Source: Plumapathes pennacea
Taxonomy: Eukaryota; Cnidaria; Anthozoa; Antipatharia; Myriopathidae
Length of the DNA: 64,000 nt
Direction of reading: 5' to 3'
Assembly (NCBI GenBank): GCA_964036295.1
Contig: OZ038464.1
Coordinates: 9,348,001-9,412,000, forward strand
Under the pieces are notes generated by a model. That model was not told the DNA's origin. It worked only from the letters and a program-made list of their open reading frames with translations, and searched no databases. Positions 46,956 to 57,714 of this stretch are shown here, in pieces. Position 1 is the first letter of the stretch, and every line of letters begins with the position of its first letter. A program made the position numbers and the translations under genes.

Positions 46956-47837
46956 GGCCCTGTTTATAGCTGTGGTTGGGTTTAGGCACTTTTACCACGG
47001 CAAACACTTTCCGTATGTGTAACCGCAGTTTCCCAAGCTAAATTTTCCGTGGGTAATCTCCATGGATACATCAAAAACAACAAAAGAAAAGCCCATGAAA
47101 CTTCCAGAGCAACCGGGCTAAGGTTTTCTGATTCCCACGGCAAATATAGACCAATCAGCAAGTGCCGGCTGAAGTAGAGGAATTCGGAAATTCGGAGTAT
47201 TTTGTTTTCAGTTTGCCGCAAATTGATCTGCGGACGGGTACCAGAAATCCCAAGGTAAATTTGCCGTGGTCAAATTTACCTTGGGATTCGCTGATACCAC
47301 GGTGTGTGTAACCCCAGCTTATATGAGAAAAAGTTGGCCCGGGAACCCGAGTCACCCTCCTCCCCGAGTCACCCTGGGCGCGCCAACTATTCATACATTT
47401 TTTATAAGATGAAGCGAGCGTTTACATAAGAAATTACAACTTGTTTCGGGCAACAGGTTGAACCTGGAGGCAGGGACACTCAGGTAATAAGATAGGTTGA
47501 CCCTGGGTGACAGGACAACTTTTCGCCATGTAAACACTTTGGCTCAGGGGGGAAGGAGAACTCGCGTTTACGGAAGCCTGTCAAAAACAAAATTTCGGGA
47601 TAATCGAAAACACAAGAGTATGCAGAAATCAACGATAAGACAATCTTCCTTCGGTCCGTCATCCGTGGGCTTTATAAACTGAGTTTTGAAAATTCTTCCC
47701 ACTCGAAACCGAGAGGGCCATCTTTGACCAGATTTACCCGGGACAACATTTTTACATATAAATGCTCGGTAAAGTTGTCTTGGGTAGGAGGATTGTCTCT
47801 GGTACCCGGGACAACTTTTCTCCGTATAAACAGGGCC
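46956..47837. mobile_element. MITE, ends GGCCCTGTTTATA / TATAAACAGGGCC, split by another MITE
   Basis: If the insert at 46969-47318 and one copy of TTATA are removed, the left end reads GGCCCTGTTTATATGAGAAA, then AGTTGGCCCGGG. The complement of the right end reads GGCCCTGTTTATACGGAGAA, then AGTTGTCCCGGG. The inverted ends are therefore about 33 bp. There is no coding content. Confidence 0.85.
46969..47318. mobile_element. 350-bp MITE nested in the previous one, 5-bp TSD
   Basis: It is flanked by TTATA at 46964-46968 and 47319-47323. Ends GCTGTGGTT and AACCCCAGC are imperfect inverted repeats. It contains a 20-bp class palindrome (AAATCCCAAGGTAAATTT and its complement, about 47246-47289) and several CCACGG words. 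Confidence 0.85.
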
Positions 47838-48029
47838 TTGGACAATCAGTTATAGTAATAGGTAGGTTTGGTTACCCAGTATCTCTCCCGCAGTGAACAA
47901 TATATAGCGGCGCAAATCTCGAAAAAAACACAAACTAAAGGACACGAAGAAACACATGGAGCCCAAAGCCCAGGCTCGTGTAACCCTTTCGCAGAAAAAC
48001 AGGTGACATTTGACATAACCTAGGAAACT

Positions 48030-48110
48030 TCCAACTACTGAATTGTCAAGCGAAGCCTAAAGGTGTGAAACACTCAAATGAAAGTTTTCAATCAGTACAC
48101 GTTGTTTTTA
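48030..48110 (-). repeat. Dispersed ~95-bp minisatellite copy
   Basis: TGAATTGTCAAGCGAAGCCT, then CACTCAAATGAAAGTTTTCA. Confidence 0.6.
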
Positions 48111-48519
48111 ATAGGAGTTCAAGGTTTCTTGCATGTTGAAATTTGATTTGGACAGAGAAACATGCCCGTGAAAGATCCTGTGCAGGGTTCTAAACACAAG
48201 CTGATCGACACACTGGATCACACCTTGAAAAAGTATGCAACTCCAAAAGCTTGACTGATACGTTTTGACAAACGATCGTGCCATTCTCTCCGTTATAAAC
48301 AGCCAGAATTGTGTAAATGCTTGTAAACGGAGGAAGTATCATGGTTACAGTGTGTGCTTGAATCACGAGCGATGAAAATGGATTTTAACTGAGGCTATAA
48401 CTCCCGCTAACAAGGTCCGCCTTCTGTTACTATTGTGAGCTAAAAGGAACGGAATCTGCATGGAAGACTCCCAGCATAAACAGAAGTATAAAGAGTGAAT
48501 TATTCGGTGGTTTATCAAG

Positions 48520-48521
<2 letters not shown>

Positions 48522-48552
<31 letters not shown>

Positions 48553-48855
48553 CCTTTTATTTACCCCAGACTTAAAAAAAAAAAGAGTTTACAAATATTA
48601 AATATATCAAAGAATACAGGGGTACTTCATGGCATCCCGTAATAACCTCAGGGTTAAAAATGTCGGGTAGCCAGTTGACAAGAAACGTGGTAAATGTTTA
48701 GGTCGGGCACACACAAAAAATATACACACACACAAATTATCGATTACCAAAGAAAATCTGCTGAGAGTAGAACTGAGAGTATAGGGTACAGAATGGAGTG
48801 CCCGAGACTCAAACGGGAACTGAACAGGGACGTTATCTATAGGAAGAAATATCAT
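48522..48855 (-). mobile_element. Probable retroelement 3' end with (TTG)n tail
   Basis: On the - strand AATAAAAGG runs straight into about ten TTG units. Many LINEs end this way. The preceding 82-codon frame (48855-48607) has no domain I recognise, so the family is not assigned. Confidence 0.4.
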
Positions 48856-48859
48856 ATGA

Positions 48860-49369
48860 TGGAGTGGTAAAATTTACGAGTATGCAATACTTCCGTTGTC
48901 GGATCGTCTCACAAACGTCTGTGGTCACGAAGAATTTACGGCTGATGTATTTTGTTGTAAGAGAGAGACAATAATTAAAGCACCCCAAAGTGAAAACCCT
49001 CCAGTATCTTCAGAAACTAGCGTTGATCTGCAAACTGCTGTGATGAAGTTGCTGAGTACATTCCATCACTTAGCCACGGCAACGCAATTGCTACAGTATG
49101 ATAAAGCGGTAGCGCTAACACATTCTTTCGTCAAGAAATTCAGCCTAATTTATCCACATCAAGACCTGCACCCTTGTTTTGTACAGACGCCCTTCAGCAG
49201 TTTCACTGCAATTCAAGAGCGATTTAATAAAATAGTAAACGATAATGGCTGTTATGCATGTTTGTTGCACACTCTTTCATCGCAGGACGAGTCCAGTTTG
49301 CAAACAATTGCTCTAATCTCGGTGGATTTAGACAATAACTGCTTTACACCTACTCAGTTGGAAGTTTAG
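48860..49369 (+). CDS. Unrecognised open frame, up to 169 codons, no ATG at its start
   Basis: The frame is open from just after a TGA at 48857 to TAG/stop at 49367-49369. The first in-frame ATG is well inside it (MKLLSTFHH). It is of mixed composition, mostly soluble-looking, with several Cys (CGHEEF, FCCKR, GCYACLL) and no signal peptide or membrane segment. I recognise no domain. It could be an exon, a decayed element ORF or chance. Length and even composition favour a coding past. Confidence 0.3.
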   Translation, partial: WSGKIYEYAILPLSDRLTNVCGHEEFTADVFCCKRETIIKAPQSENPPVSSETSVDLQTAVMKLLSTFHHLATATQLLQYDKAVALTHSFVKKFSLIYPHQDLHPCFVQTPFSSFTAIQERFNKIVNDNGCYACLLHTLSSQDESSLQTIALISVDLDNNCFTPTQLEV

Positions 49370-49374
49370 GTGGG

Positions 49375-50230
49375 GCTTTTTTTTTCGTGATGTATAAAAA
49401 AGTCTCAGTGTAAAATATAATAAGATGAACGAGAAGAAACTCAAGCCATCTCAAAGAAGTTGGATGGAAATGGATTGCTAGTTCATCTTTCGACTTTCGG
49501 AGGCCCTAAAAATCAAGGATTTCGGCGCACAAAGGACTTTGGCTGGGAGGGCCCCTTTTAACTTTAGAATGCATTATATGCTGAAACGAAGAACACATTA
49601 TTTATTTATTCTATGCTTTCCTAAAGCATGTCAACATGTGCAGGTACAATATGTGCTTTAACATACCCAAGCTCAAGCCCGCCAAGCATTCGTTTCAAGA
49701 ATAAAGTTTAGAAAACGCGAAGGTGCATCAGGACTCAGTTATCATAAAAAGACCTAGTTCCAGTATTATTGGCTTCTTCGGGTACAGTTCGGGTACAATA
49801 TGTTGTTGGGCACGAAATTGGATTGCAATTCAGGACAAAATATTGCAGTACCCTTTTATACATAGAATGACGGGGCCAATTTTTGAAACGAGGTTTGGAC
49901 CTTGTTCTGGTCTAAAGGTTTAAACGCCATTTTTATCGGACCACGGCTAAACGTGGTCTTTTAAAAACCGACGCCGATCCATGTTCTCAAACGGCAATTT
50001 AACCTTTGGCTAACCCTGCTTTAGGGAGTCCGCGATAAACCAGGTTGAAGTTACGCTTTGTTTAAAAATTCGGCCCATGGACTTTATCATTTTACCCCGG
50101 ACACTACAAAGACAATCACCCTACCTCTTCGTCCTTCCACAGTATATCGAGAAAGTCGGATGGAAAAGGTTCCACGTTGCCAGTTGTCTAGCCTCCTGAC
50201 AAATATCAATTGTGTATCTTGGATTCACCG
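49375..50230. other. Intergenic, no gene seen
   Basis: Nothing recognised on either strand. Confidence 0.5.
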
Positions 50231-50237
50231 TAATTGA

Positions 50238-50543
50238 GAAAACATTACACAGTTATGCGCCACCACAAGAGAGGTCAAGAAGTGTGCTTGGACTTCAAAC
50301 TCCAAAGATAGAAATGCTCTTATCAGGTACATTCGTCGACTTTTAAGCGATTTCGGAAGGAAAGGTTATTCATATCTGCATAAATTTCCAAAAGAACTCA
50401 GACATGTCAAAGAAATTGGAATTTTTGTCTGGGTAAATCACGAACGCCTACGTAAAGGTAAACGGTACAAAAGGGAACTCTTCAAAGTACTCATGGACAG
50501 GTTGGTCGGAAAGAGGCTCAAGAGTATCTTTTTGGCTTCATAA
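50238..50543 (+). CDS. Unrecognised basic open frame, 101 codons, possible exon
   Basis: It is open from after a TGA at 50235 to TAA at 50541-50543, with no ATG near the start. A possible acceptor (ATTACACAG) falls at about 50252. The peptide is strongly basic (DRNALIRYIRRLL, FGRKGYSYLHKF, NHERLRKGKRYKRELF, MDRLVGKRLKSIF) and has an even, protein-like composition. I cannot name the family. It may be a terminal exon or an element remnant. Confidence 0.35.
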   Translation, partial: ENITQLCATTREVKKCAWTSNSKDRNALIRYIRRLLSDFGRKGYSYLHKFPKELRHVKEIGIFVWVNHERLRKGKRYKRELFKVLMDRLVGKRLKSIFLAS

Positions 50544-50797
50544 CAGAAGTGCTAGCTTGCAGTAGTGACTCTGTCTTACATTTCTATGATTCCAAAGCGA
50601 ACATCAAGATCGACAAGATAAGTGAAGACCTTTTTTAAAGTCATGCACATACATCACTCAAGAACGCCCTTATTATCAGTTATTATTGGTAAATTATATC
50701 ATTCGATTAAAACAGTTATTTTTGATAAAAACAAAGCAAATGTGAAACCTCGAAGACTTGAAGACTTTGTTGCATAGAGTGCAAGCTCAGAGCTTTG

Positions 50798-50872
50798 TTC
50801 CCGAGCGAAGTGAGGGTAATACTCACGACGCTAATGCAGCAAAATCGCGTTATTTGAAGACTCCAAGCGGAA
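50798..50872 (+). repeat. Dispersed repeat, third partial copy of the 7676-7831 block
   Basis: CCCGAGCGAAGTGAGGGTAA, then CTCACGACGCTAATGC and GACTCCAAGCGG match the other copies; the CCATCTCGAAAT half is missing. Confidence 0.6.
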
Positions 50873-51128
50873 GTATTAAAATCTGCATGTTGATCATTTT
50901 CTCTCAAAGTATTGTACCGGCTTCTGTCGCCAGTTTCAGATAGCGTATTTGCTCAGAGCAGTCAGAACCTGGGGTTTTAAATGATTTAGTCAGATGTCTG
51001 TTTTTCTTTCAAGATCTAAAACTGTAATTGTCTATTCGAGAAATGCTACAATCTGACACGCGATTATTGCAACGAGAATCATTTACAAGCCCTTTGAGGT
51101 ATGATTAGATTTGAAGCCCGTGTATAAT

Positions 51129-51956
51129 AGTCGTGGTCACACTACACACTTTTCCCCAGGGAAATACGATTTACCGAGGGTGAAATGTGAAAACATTTTC
51201 CCAAGGGAAAGTATCTTGGGTTTCATTTTCTTCAGGTAATCACCGGTCACACCGGTCACACCGTGATCAGGTTGACCTCGGGGTGTTACTTTCTTTCCCG
51301 TGAGTATGTGCAATAACATGTCCGATAATCAACGTAAAGAGTTTACTCTTATTCGCTCACTTTTTGTCACTTTATTTCAACGAGCAAGGCGATCAAGAGC
51401 GCTGCTATTGCACTGTTTGATTGCTCGGAGACGTCGACGAAGACAACAAGCGCCGGGATTATTTCAATTTACGACCATTTTGGCTTGGCCAGAGGGCACC
51501 GGTCCACGCGAAACGCTTGGGTTCTTCCCAGGCTGCTCTGGTTTGCAAACATGCTGCAGTCAGATATTTTGAATACGTGGTGGAAGGAGAACTTTCGTGT
51601 TTCAAGACATACTTTTGACTTCATTTGTGCGCCATCTCTGCGCGGCAAAATTTGCCGATACATCGATACATTATGTATCCCACGTTGCTTAGTCTTCACT
51701 TCATGATCTGTCACTAGCGCATTAAGCGACGAGCCCCTATTGGTTAACATGCTGAGGAAATGAATTTACCCTTGCGGTTTCTTATGGGTAGCTGTCAGGG
51801 GAAACTCTATTGTTCGCATGACATATTCAAGGCCCAGGGGGTGAAATTTCCCCGAGGTAATTTAGTTGGGGTAAACTCGGTCACACTTAAAAATTTTAGT
51901 TACCCTTGGTAAAGTGAGGTTTCCCTAGGGTAAAAGTGTCTAGCGTGACCACGACT
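51129..51956. mobile_element. PIF/Harbinger-type element, 828 bp, 3-bp TSD
   Basis: Left AGTCGTGGTCACACTACACA and right TAGCGTGACCACGACT are inverted, and matching continues through CTTTT-CCC-AGGGAAA, about 36 bp with weaker pairing to 60 bp. AAT flanks both sides (51126-51128 and 51957-51959), giving the 3-bp duplication typical of the superfamily. It contains a decayed transposase fragment. Confidence 0.75.
51415..51680 (+). pseudogene. Harbinger (HARBI1-like) transposase N-terminal remnant
   Basis: An RRRRRRQ block (about 51425-51450) precedes, in shifting frames, WWKENFRVSRHTFDFIC (about 51572-51625). This resembles the conserved W-x-x-NFRMSRxTFxxLC start of Harbinger transposases. No DDE catalytic residues remain, and frames are broken at least twice. 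Confidence 0.6.
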
Positions 51957-51959
51957 AAT

Positions 51960-53260
51960 TTGGAGTAAACCGTTCAAATTTTAATTTGATTCTGAGGAGA
52001 AACCACGCTTTGAGCGGGTTCACATGGAAAACAACTCGATTCATTAAAATATGCATGCCTCAGAGTCCAGTGCATGCATTCCAGAGTAAAAAAAAATCGC
52101 ACAGAAAGCCTATTTAATTGCACTGCCTATGAATTCAAAACTAGAAAATCAGTGTAGAAAATCAGGGGGTATCTGCGATTATCGTATTTCTAGTAAAATA
52201 ATTTCTACAAAAACCTCGTAAAACATGTTTGCTATTTACTTAACCCTAATACGTACCGCTTATCAGCTTTGTCTAGGTTTTCCTTTAATGTATTGTCCTT
52301 CTAAGCTAGGATTATAAAATATGCGATCTGATTAGAAAATTTAACGCATTACACATTCATCATATTTGGTATCATCCACATGAGACGCCCATGGTAACTT
52401 TGGTGCCCCTGTTCGCAAAAAAGACAAACTGATTCTCACTTATTCGACTGTTTCTTATTGACAAGAAATCAGATCAAGTTAAATTTGGGCTTAATGCTAA
52501 TTTTATATTATGGTACCCTAATGACTAATATCAAGCTAGCTTTTAAAGCAAACCTTTCAATCTGATCATTAGATAGACTTAGGAATGATGTAGTGTTCAC
52601 ATCTTCGTTGTTAATTTGGCAGTACAAAATCAGTAAATTAGTCGAAAAAAATTTATATGGTACATTTCTCTCAGACATGAATTAAGGATGTTTCAAATCT
52701 TTCAGGAGATATAAATCTCCTTTCGGGCCCCCAGGCTTTGCATATTATGCTTACCGGTGGTTTACGTGACATATCAATATATAACAATGCAGAACAATTA
52801 GGAAAGTCAACAAAGAGCAATGCAGTTATTAAAACTTACATGTACATATGTGTTACTAGAGCATATCAGTGTTAATGCTTAACTGTCTAAAGACACATAT
52901 CTGGAAATCCAGTTCGTTAAATATAAATGTTTAAAACAAAGTAATCACAAATGATAAGTCAAGCTCTTTTTTTTGCCAATATCGCTCACTTTTCGATTAA
53001 TATAGCCATATTGCAAATGGCTTGAAAGATGCCACACTATACCTACAAAAACTATAACGAATAAACTCATTGCAAAAAAAGCACATATTGTTCATAAGAT
53101 TTACGCGTATTTTATGAAAATGAGCACACGGTCTCAGATATTGGAAAATTACCGCTCTGATAACTCAATTACCATATTTCATGGTGAAGGATTTTACTTC
53201 TATCTGACGCATTCTCGTAACCTTAAGTATGCGTGCACGTAAATAGATTTAACAGGTACA
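51960..53260. other. Intergenic, no gene seen
   Basis: It includes the 30-bp word at 52164-52193 shared with 8546-8575. Otherwise AT-rich with no frame of note. Confidence 0.5.
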
Positions 53261-53264
53261 CTAA

Positions 53265-53386
53265 GGCCTGTTTGAAACGTCGAACTTCACACTTGTCAAA
53301 TACACAATGCAATTGAGCAAAATCTATTGTTTCAGCTAATTTATATGGTACTCCACGCAGGTGAAGGGCGACGTTTGAAACAGGCC
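53265..53386. mobile_element. 122-bp MITE, ends GGCCTGTTTGAAACG
   Basis: GGCCTGTTTGAAACGTCGAA and CGACGTTTGAAACAGGCC are inverted, and CTTCAC/GTGAAG extends the pairing to about 26 bp. The interior is about 70 bp. Confidence 0.8.
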
Positions 53387-53717
53387 TGATATTGTCAAGA
53401 AAAAAAATCGAATACTAGAGAGACGGAGGCAGTGTACGAAACAGAAATCGTCTCAATCACGGCCAGCCAACTTTCTGACAAACAAACAACTATTCATCAA
53501 ACTTACACAAAGGGTTTCGTATATTATTTATATTATTTTCATGGTAACCGTTCAAAAATATTAGGCAACACCTGCAACAGACTGCTGCTCGAAAAGTTGC
53601 TTAAAATGTTTAGCGATTCGTAAAAGCTGACCCCTCCGTTGAATAACTGCGTTCAAACTGTTCAATTGATTTCGATTATTTAATTCTCTTCTAATGTAGG
53701 CTTTTACATGAAGTTAG

Positions 53718-53905
53718 ATGTGGGAAATATGGAATTAAAAAAAGTGAATGATCAAGCATCTAATGTGTATCATTTGTCTTGTTTCTCTAATAATTTTGGT
53801 CGACAAGATGAAAATAGGGGAAGTGGGGGGAGGGGAATATCAGAGAGGAGGACTTTTTTTAAACATTGACCTAACTCGTAGAGGTGGACTTATTAGAGAT
53901 GGGCA
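53718..53905. repeat. Partial copy of the 40394-40718 MITE
   Basis: CAAGCATCTAATG, TTTGTCTTGTTTCTCTAATA and GTGGACTTATTAGAG match in order. The left end is missing. Confidence 0.65.
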
Positions 53906-53989
53906 GTATCTCCTTTTTCGCATTCTTCATATTCTATTCAAATCTTTAGTCTCTCCTTATCTCTCAGACTATGTCACTCATATAGTTTG

Positions 53990-55230
53990 ACATTAAAATT
54001 TGCAGATTGAACCCTCCTGCAGAACACTTGATGTTGGCTCCCTGAATAAGTTATCTTAAAACCATTATTTTGAATTTCTTACTCAGAACAGTAGGTCCCA
54101 CCTAAATGCTAGTCACAGCCAGATTAAATTAACTGCCACTTTACGTTAAGACGATTAAAAGAAAAGATTTGCATCAACTAAAGGTCACTGTGTATGAACA
54201 TCCAAAACCTCTAAAAGAATTAGCATTTCCTCAGAGAGAAACAACAGAGGGAGGAAGCAGTATTGATAACATTCAGAGATTTTTTTTGTTTTGATAACTG
54301 CCTTGCAGTTTAAGTATGTCTTTTTTTTTTTTTTTTTTTTTAATGCCTCAGGCAAACAAGAAAGATCTGCACAATAATGACCTCCTGTTGTAGATAACTT
54401 GAGTGCAATAACTTGTGTTCAGAGTTCTGTAAGACATTTCGGATCTCTTATGATTCAGGAATAGGAATTCTATGGATGCTTTACTAAGCTCAGTTGTTCG
54501 AAGCGCGGCGGCAGCTAAATCCTGGGTTTCATCTTAGTTAAACTAATCCGTGTTTGGCTTATGCTATTTTTAGATGTCTAACGTTTTCAGAAACACTCTT
54601 GAAACATAGACATATGATTTCGGGGTACAAGTTTCTTAATATAGACACTGGTACTTTAGGACCAAAGCTTATTGCACGTGTAATACTGGGTCCCGGAAGG
54701 TCAGGGGGCATTTCAAGAATGTTTATACGGGGAGGCTCCGCCCAGTCTTTCAACCCCTTACCTGTTAAACCACCATTCTGGGGTTGAAATAGTTACCCTT
54801 TTATATACCTCTGGTAGAAAATTTGCCCCCTTTTTATGGCTTTGAACAGGAAGATGTCTAAAAAAAGATCCGTACGCAACTCGCTTTACAAACCTCTCGA
54901 ACGAAGGACGAGTTCTAGAACCCCATATGAAATGCCAATACGAATTTCCTTTGCCGGTCGTTCTTACGGACCATTTAAATACCAGAAATCTTCATTTTTC
55001 TACACCTATTTTATACCCGAGGCTTAGCGCCACACGGAAGCGAATCAGCAAATGTTTGACAAAAATCAATCCAGGTTTTCGCACAAGAAACAAATGTATT
55101 GGCAACGGCTTAATGTCTACGTGCGTTGCATTATTCATCTAGCCTCTTCTTTCGTAGCCTACATTGGCTCAATAAACAGGATACTTGACAGCATCGAGTC
55201 ACACCTGCGTATAACCTTCTTCAATCTGAA
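53990..55230. other. Repeat-like intergenic DNA
   Basis: A T-run lies at about 54320-54343. Overlapping frames at 54554-55237 read in several phases (PYEMPIRISFAGRSYGPFKY and others) and resemble non-protein dispersed repeats of coral genomes by style only. No gene is called. Confidence 0.35.
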
Positions 55231-55233
55231 TTT

Positions 55234-55575
55234 CTAAATATTTCGCTCAAATCCAAGACGTCGAACTTTTACAAGGAGATGGGGCAGCGCGATCACTAGC
55301 AGAATCAAGCAAATGGCGATGGCATTTCTCGCACTGTTGAGTGGTCTCTTCTTCAAAGTGAAACCAAATGCATTCCATGGTATATTTGGCTTATGATTGG
55401 TTGAAAGAGTTTCCTTACAGTCTTTGTGATTGGCGGTGTAATAATTGATATTTAGAAAGTCGTCTGTAAGCAGTTCTGTACTTGTCAAGTATTTGGTTAG
55501 GCGCAACATTGAGCTTGAACATGATGTTTGCTCCTTTGCCTTCCTAGCAAGGGTCGTGAACAATTGTGAGCGCAA
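55234..55575 (-). CDS. Unrecognised open frame with a C-terminal hydrophobic segment
   Basis: 113 codons, preceded by an in-frame stop and lacking an ATG at the start; the first Met (MLRLTKYL) is internal. Residues 86-103 (AIAICLILLVIALPHLLV) could span a membrane, followed by a short basic tail. I recognise no family. It could be a last exon of a membrane protein or chance. Confidence 0.22.
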   Translation of the reverse strand: MRSQLFTTLARKAKEQTSCSSSMLRLTKYLTSTELLTDDFLNINYYTANHKDCKETLSTNHKPNIPWNAFGFTLKKRPLNSARNAIAICLILLVIALPHLLVKVRRLGFERNI

Positions 55576-55657
55576 ATATTAACCACTGATCTGAAGAGGA
55601 GTTAACACGTATCTCTGATACACAGCGGTGGGCCCAATATCTTCGAAGCACGATTAG

Positions 55658-55659
<2 letters not shown>

Positions 55660-55698
<39 letters not shown>
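55660..55698. repeat. (TA)n microsatellite
   Basis: About 19 TA units next to the foldback at 55733. Confidence 0.9.
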
Positions 55699-55700
<2 letters not shown>

Positions 55701-55732
55701 CAAATTACATGAACGTGAACTGGAGAGAGAGT

Positions 55733-55921
55733 GATAGTGAAAGTGACCCTCGCAGTTATGAAGCAACTCAAGCAGTTGCAAGACCGGACAGCCCGGCCAA
55801 GAAGGCCCGGTATCGCAAAGGTCATAAGTTCGATTCTCGTTATAGCCCAGATTTTTTCCGGGCTATACATCCTTGCAACTGCTTAAGTTGCTTCACAACT
55901 GCGAGGGTCACTTTCACTATC
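55733..55921 (+). mobile_element. 189-bp foldback with a tRNA-like B box
   Basis: 50-bp ends (55733-55782 and 55872-55921) are inverted with about two mismatches, starting GATAGTGAAAGTGACCCTCG. The 89-bp interior contains CATAAGTTCGATTCTCG, a good RNA polymerase III B box, and CCCGG/CCGGGC pairs. The ends match those of the tRNA-like element at 43884-44160. Confidence 0.7.
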
Positions 55922-55929
55922 ATCCCTTA

Positions 55930-57500
55930 TATTTTGTTCGCCCGGGTATTAGGAGGAGGAATATCGTTGTTGGCTCGCTTTAGTGCTAAATCAACTCGCA
56001 AAAAAAAAAAATACCGGCCCCAATTTAACAAAACCTGGGTATGCTGAGCCACGATCGTATTTACCACTTTCACTATCGAAATTTGCAAGATGGAAAGCCA
56101 TATTAACAAGAGTTATACTGAGCCAAGTGCTGTGGTATTTTGTTTAGCAAAGGAAATTGAAAAATATGAAATTCACCGCACTTAACTCGGTATGCTGTTA
56201 TAAATAACGTCAAGTGCTTCTCAGAAACGTCTGCCATACGATAACTCGTCTCTCGGAGCAACAGTGGGGCACTCAGTATCTTCGGGTATTCGACTTCTTC
56301 TTAGGTGTGACATTTTTTCTTTTTCTTTTTCTTTTTTTTTTTTTCTTTTTTTCTTTTTTTTTTTTTTTTTTTTTTTTGATTTTTAATTAGCAAACTGGGA
56401 TCTCTGAGATGTAAATGACCCCTGTTCTCTGAAAGTACACATAGAAAACAACATTTTCGGAAAATTCTAACAGTATAAGAAAAAATCTCACAGAAATATT
56501 GGGAAAGTAATTTATATCACATTAGTATGGGAATTTACCGTCAAGCGTAGCATGCGTCACTCTGATCAACTTCATTTTTCTCCAGTTCAGTTTCTCACCA
56601 AGTTTTAGAAACTGTACCTTATTACTATATAGAATTTTATATAGTAATTAGCTATTGATTAGTTTAGTTAGTTAGTTTAGTCCAGTTTAGCAAATTATTA
56701 TTCTAAATAGTGTCCAAAATTAGCTGGGAAGCTAAACACTCTGACACCTTCAATAAAGCTATTATTATTATACCAGAGACTAATGTCATACAATATGGAG
56801 AACTTGGGTTTTCGTAGCTTCCTTAGATGAAAGCTGATTGGACTATTACTTCTGACTGCATCACTCGTACATTTTCTTCTTATAAGGCTGCGAGAATCTG
56901 CATTTAAACGCAATGCGCCAGAAACTGCACGCGACAAAGCGGGAGAATTGCCATTTCTATTATCCGATTCACGACGTTACTGACCACGTACCGACCGCAT
57001 ACCGACCACGAACCGAGCGCAGTGCAACTCGCGACAGCGCGTCAACTCTGAGCGACGCAGTGAAAAATAGAAACGGGGCTAATTTCAACGCGATATCTCA
57101 TCACACTACATTTGCTGCAGTGCTATTTTTTAATAAATGCCTTATCACAACCAATGCACACTAAAAGTTACGATATTAATGTTACTTTTTTAGATACACT
57201 TGTAAAGAAATTGAAGCTATCAGGAAACTGCATTAAACTTGCACGCAATGTGAATGTGTAAATGCGAATATTCTGCTCTACATTCGTGTAAACAATTTTA
57301 TTTTTTTGGTACATTTCTTGTATGATCACGCCATAATTCCATTCCGAAGTACATGTAAGCTACTCTTGAGAACGTTCTGCATAGCGTTATTTTATCTCAG
57401 ACAAGAGATAAACTAAGATTCCTCCAAAATTTGCGTGTAATTCTTTTTGCTCCAGGTCGCCAAGGAGCCTCCCAAACACTAAAGAAGCCATGTACAGAAT
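55930..57500. other. Intergenic, T-rich and repeat-like
   Basis: A long T-rich stretch spans about 56310-56377. GACCAC/CCGACC words repeat near 56980-57020. The stretch CAACTTCATTTTTCTCCAGT near 56570 resembles the end of the element at 57502-57710. No gene is seen. Confidence 0.45.
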
Positions 57501-57501
57501 T

Positions 57502-57710
57502 TTAACCCTTTCACTCCCAAGTTCAGAATGCAGATTCTCCTAACCTTTTAAAAAGGAACTGTATGAGCGATGTAGGAGAATTGATAGTTTAATCAGTTTT
57601 CATCTGAAGAAGGTATCAAAAGCTAAGTTCTCCTTTCTGTATGATACATTTTTGGTGAGAAACTGAAGGAGAAAATTGAAGTTGGTCAATCTTGGGAGTC
57701 TAAGTGTGAA
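57502..57710. mobile_element. ~209-bp MITE-like repeat, ends TTAACCCTTTCACTCCCAAG
   Basis: The left TTTCACTCCCAAG and the right CTTGGGAGTCTAAGTG are inverted, with AGATTCTCC/GGAGAA pairs further in. Pairing is weak beyond the ends. Confidence 0.5.
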
Positions 57711-57714
57711 AAAT

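Noticed and set aside
54554..55237. Series of overlapping + strand frames
   Set aside because: Reading shifts between phases with in-frame stops and looks like a dispersed non-coding repeat rather than a gene.
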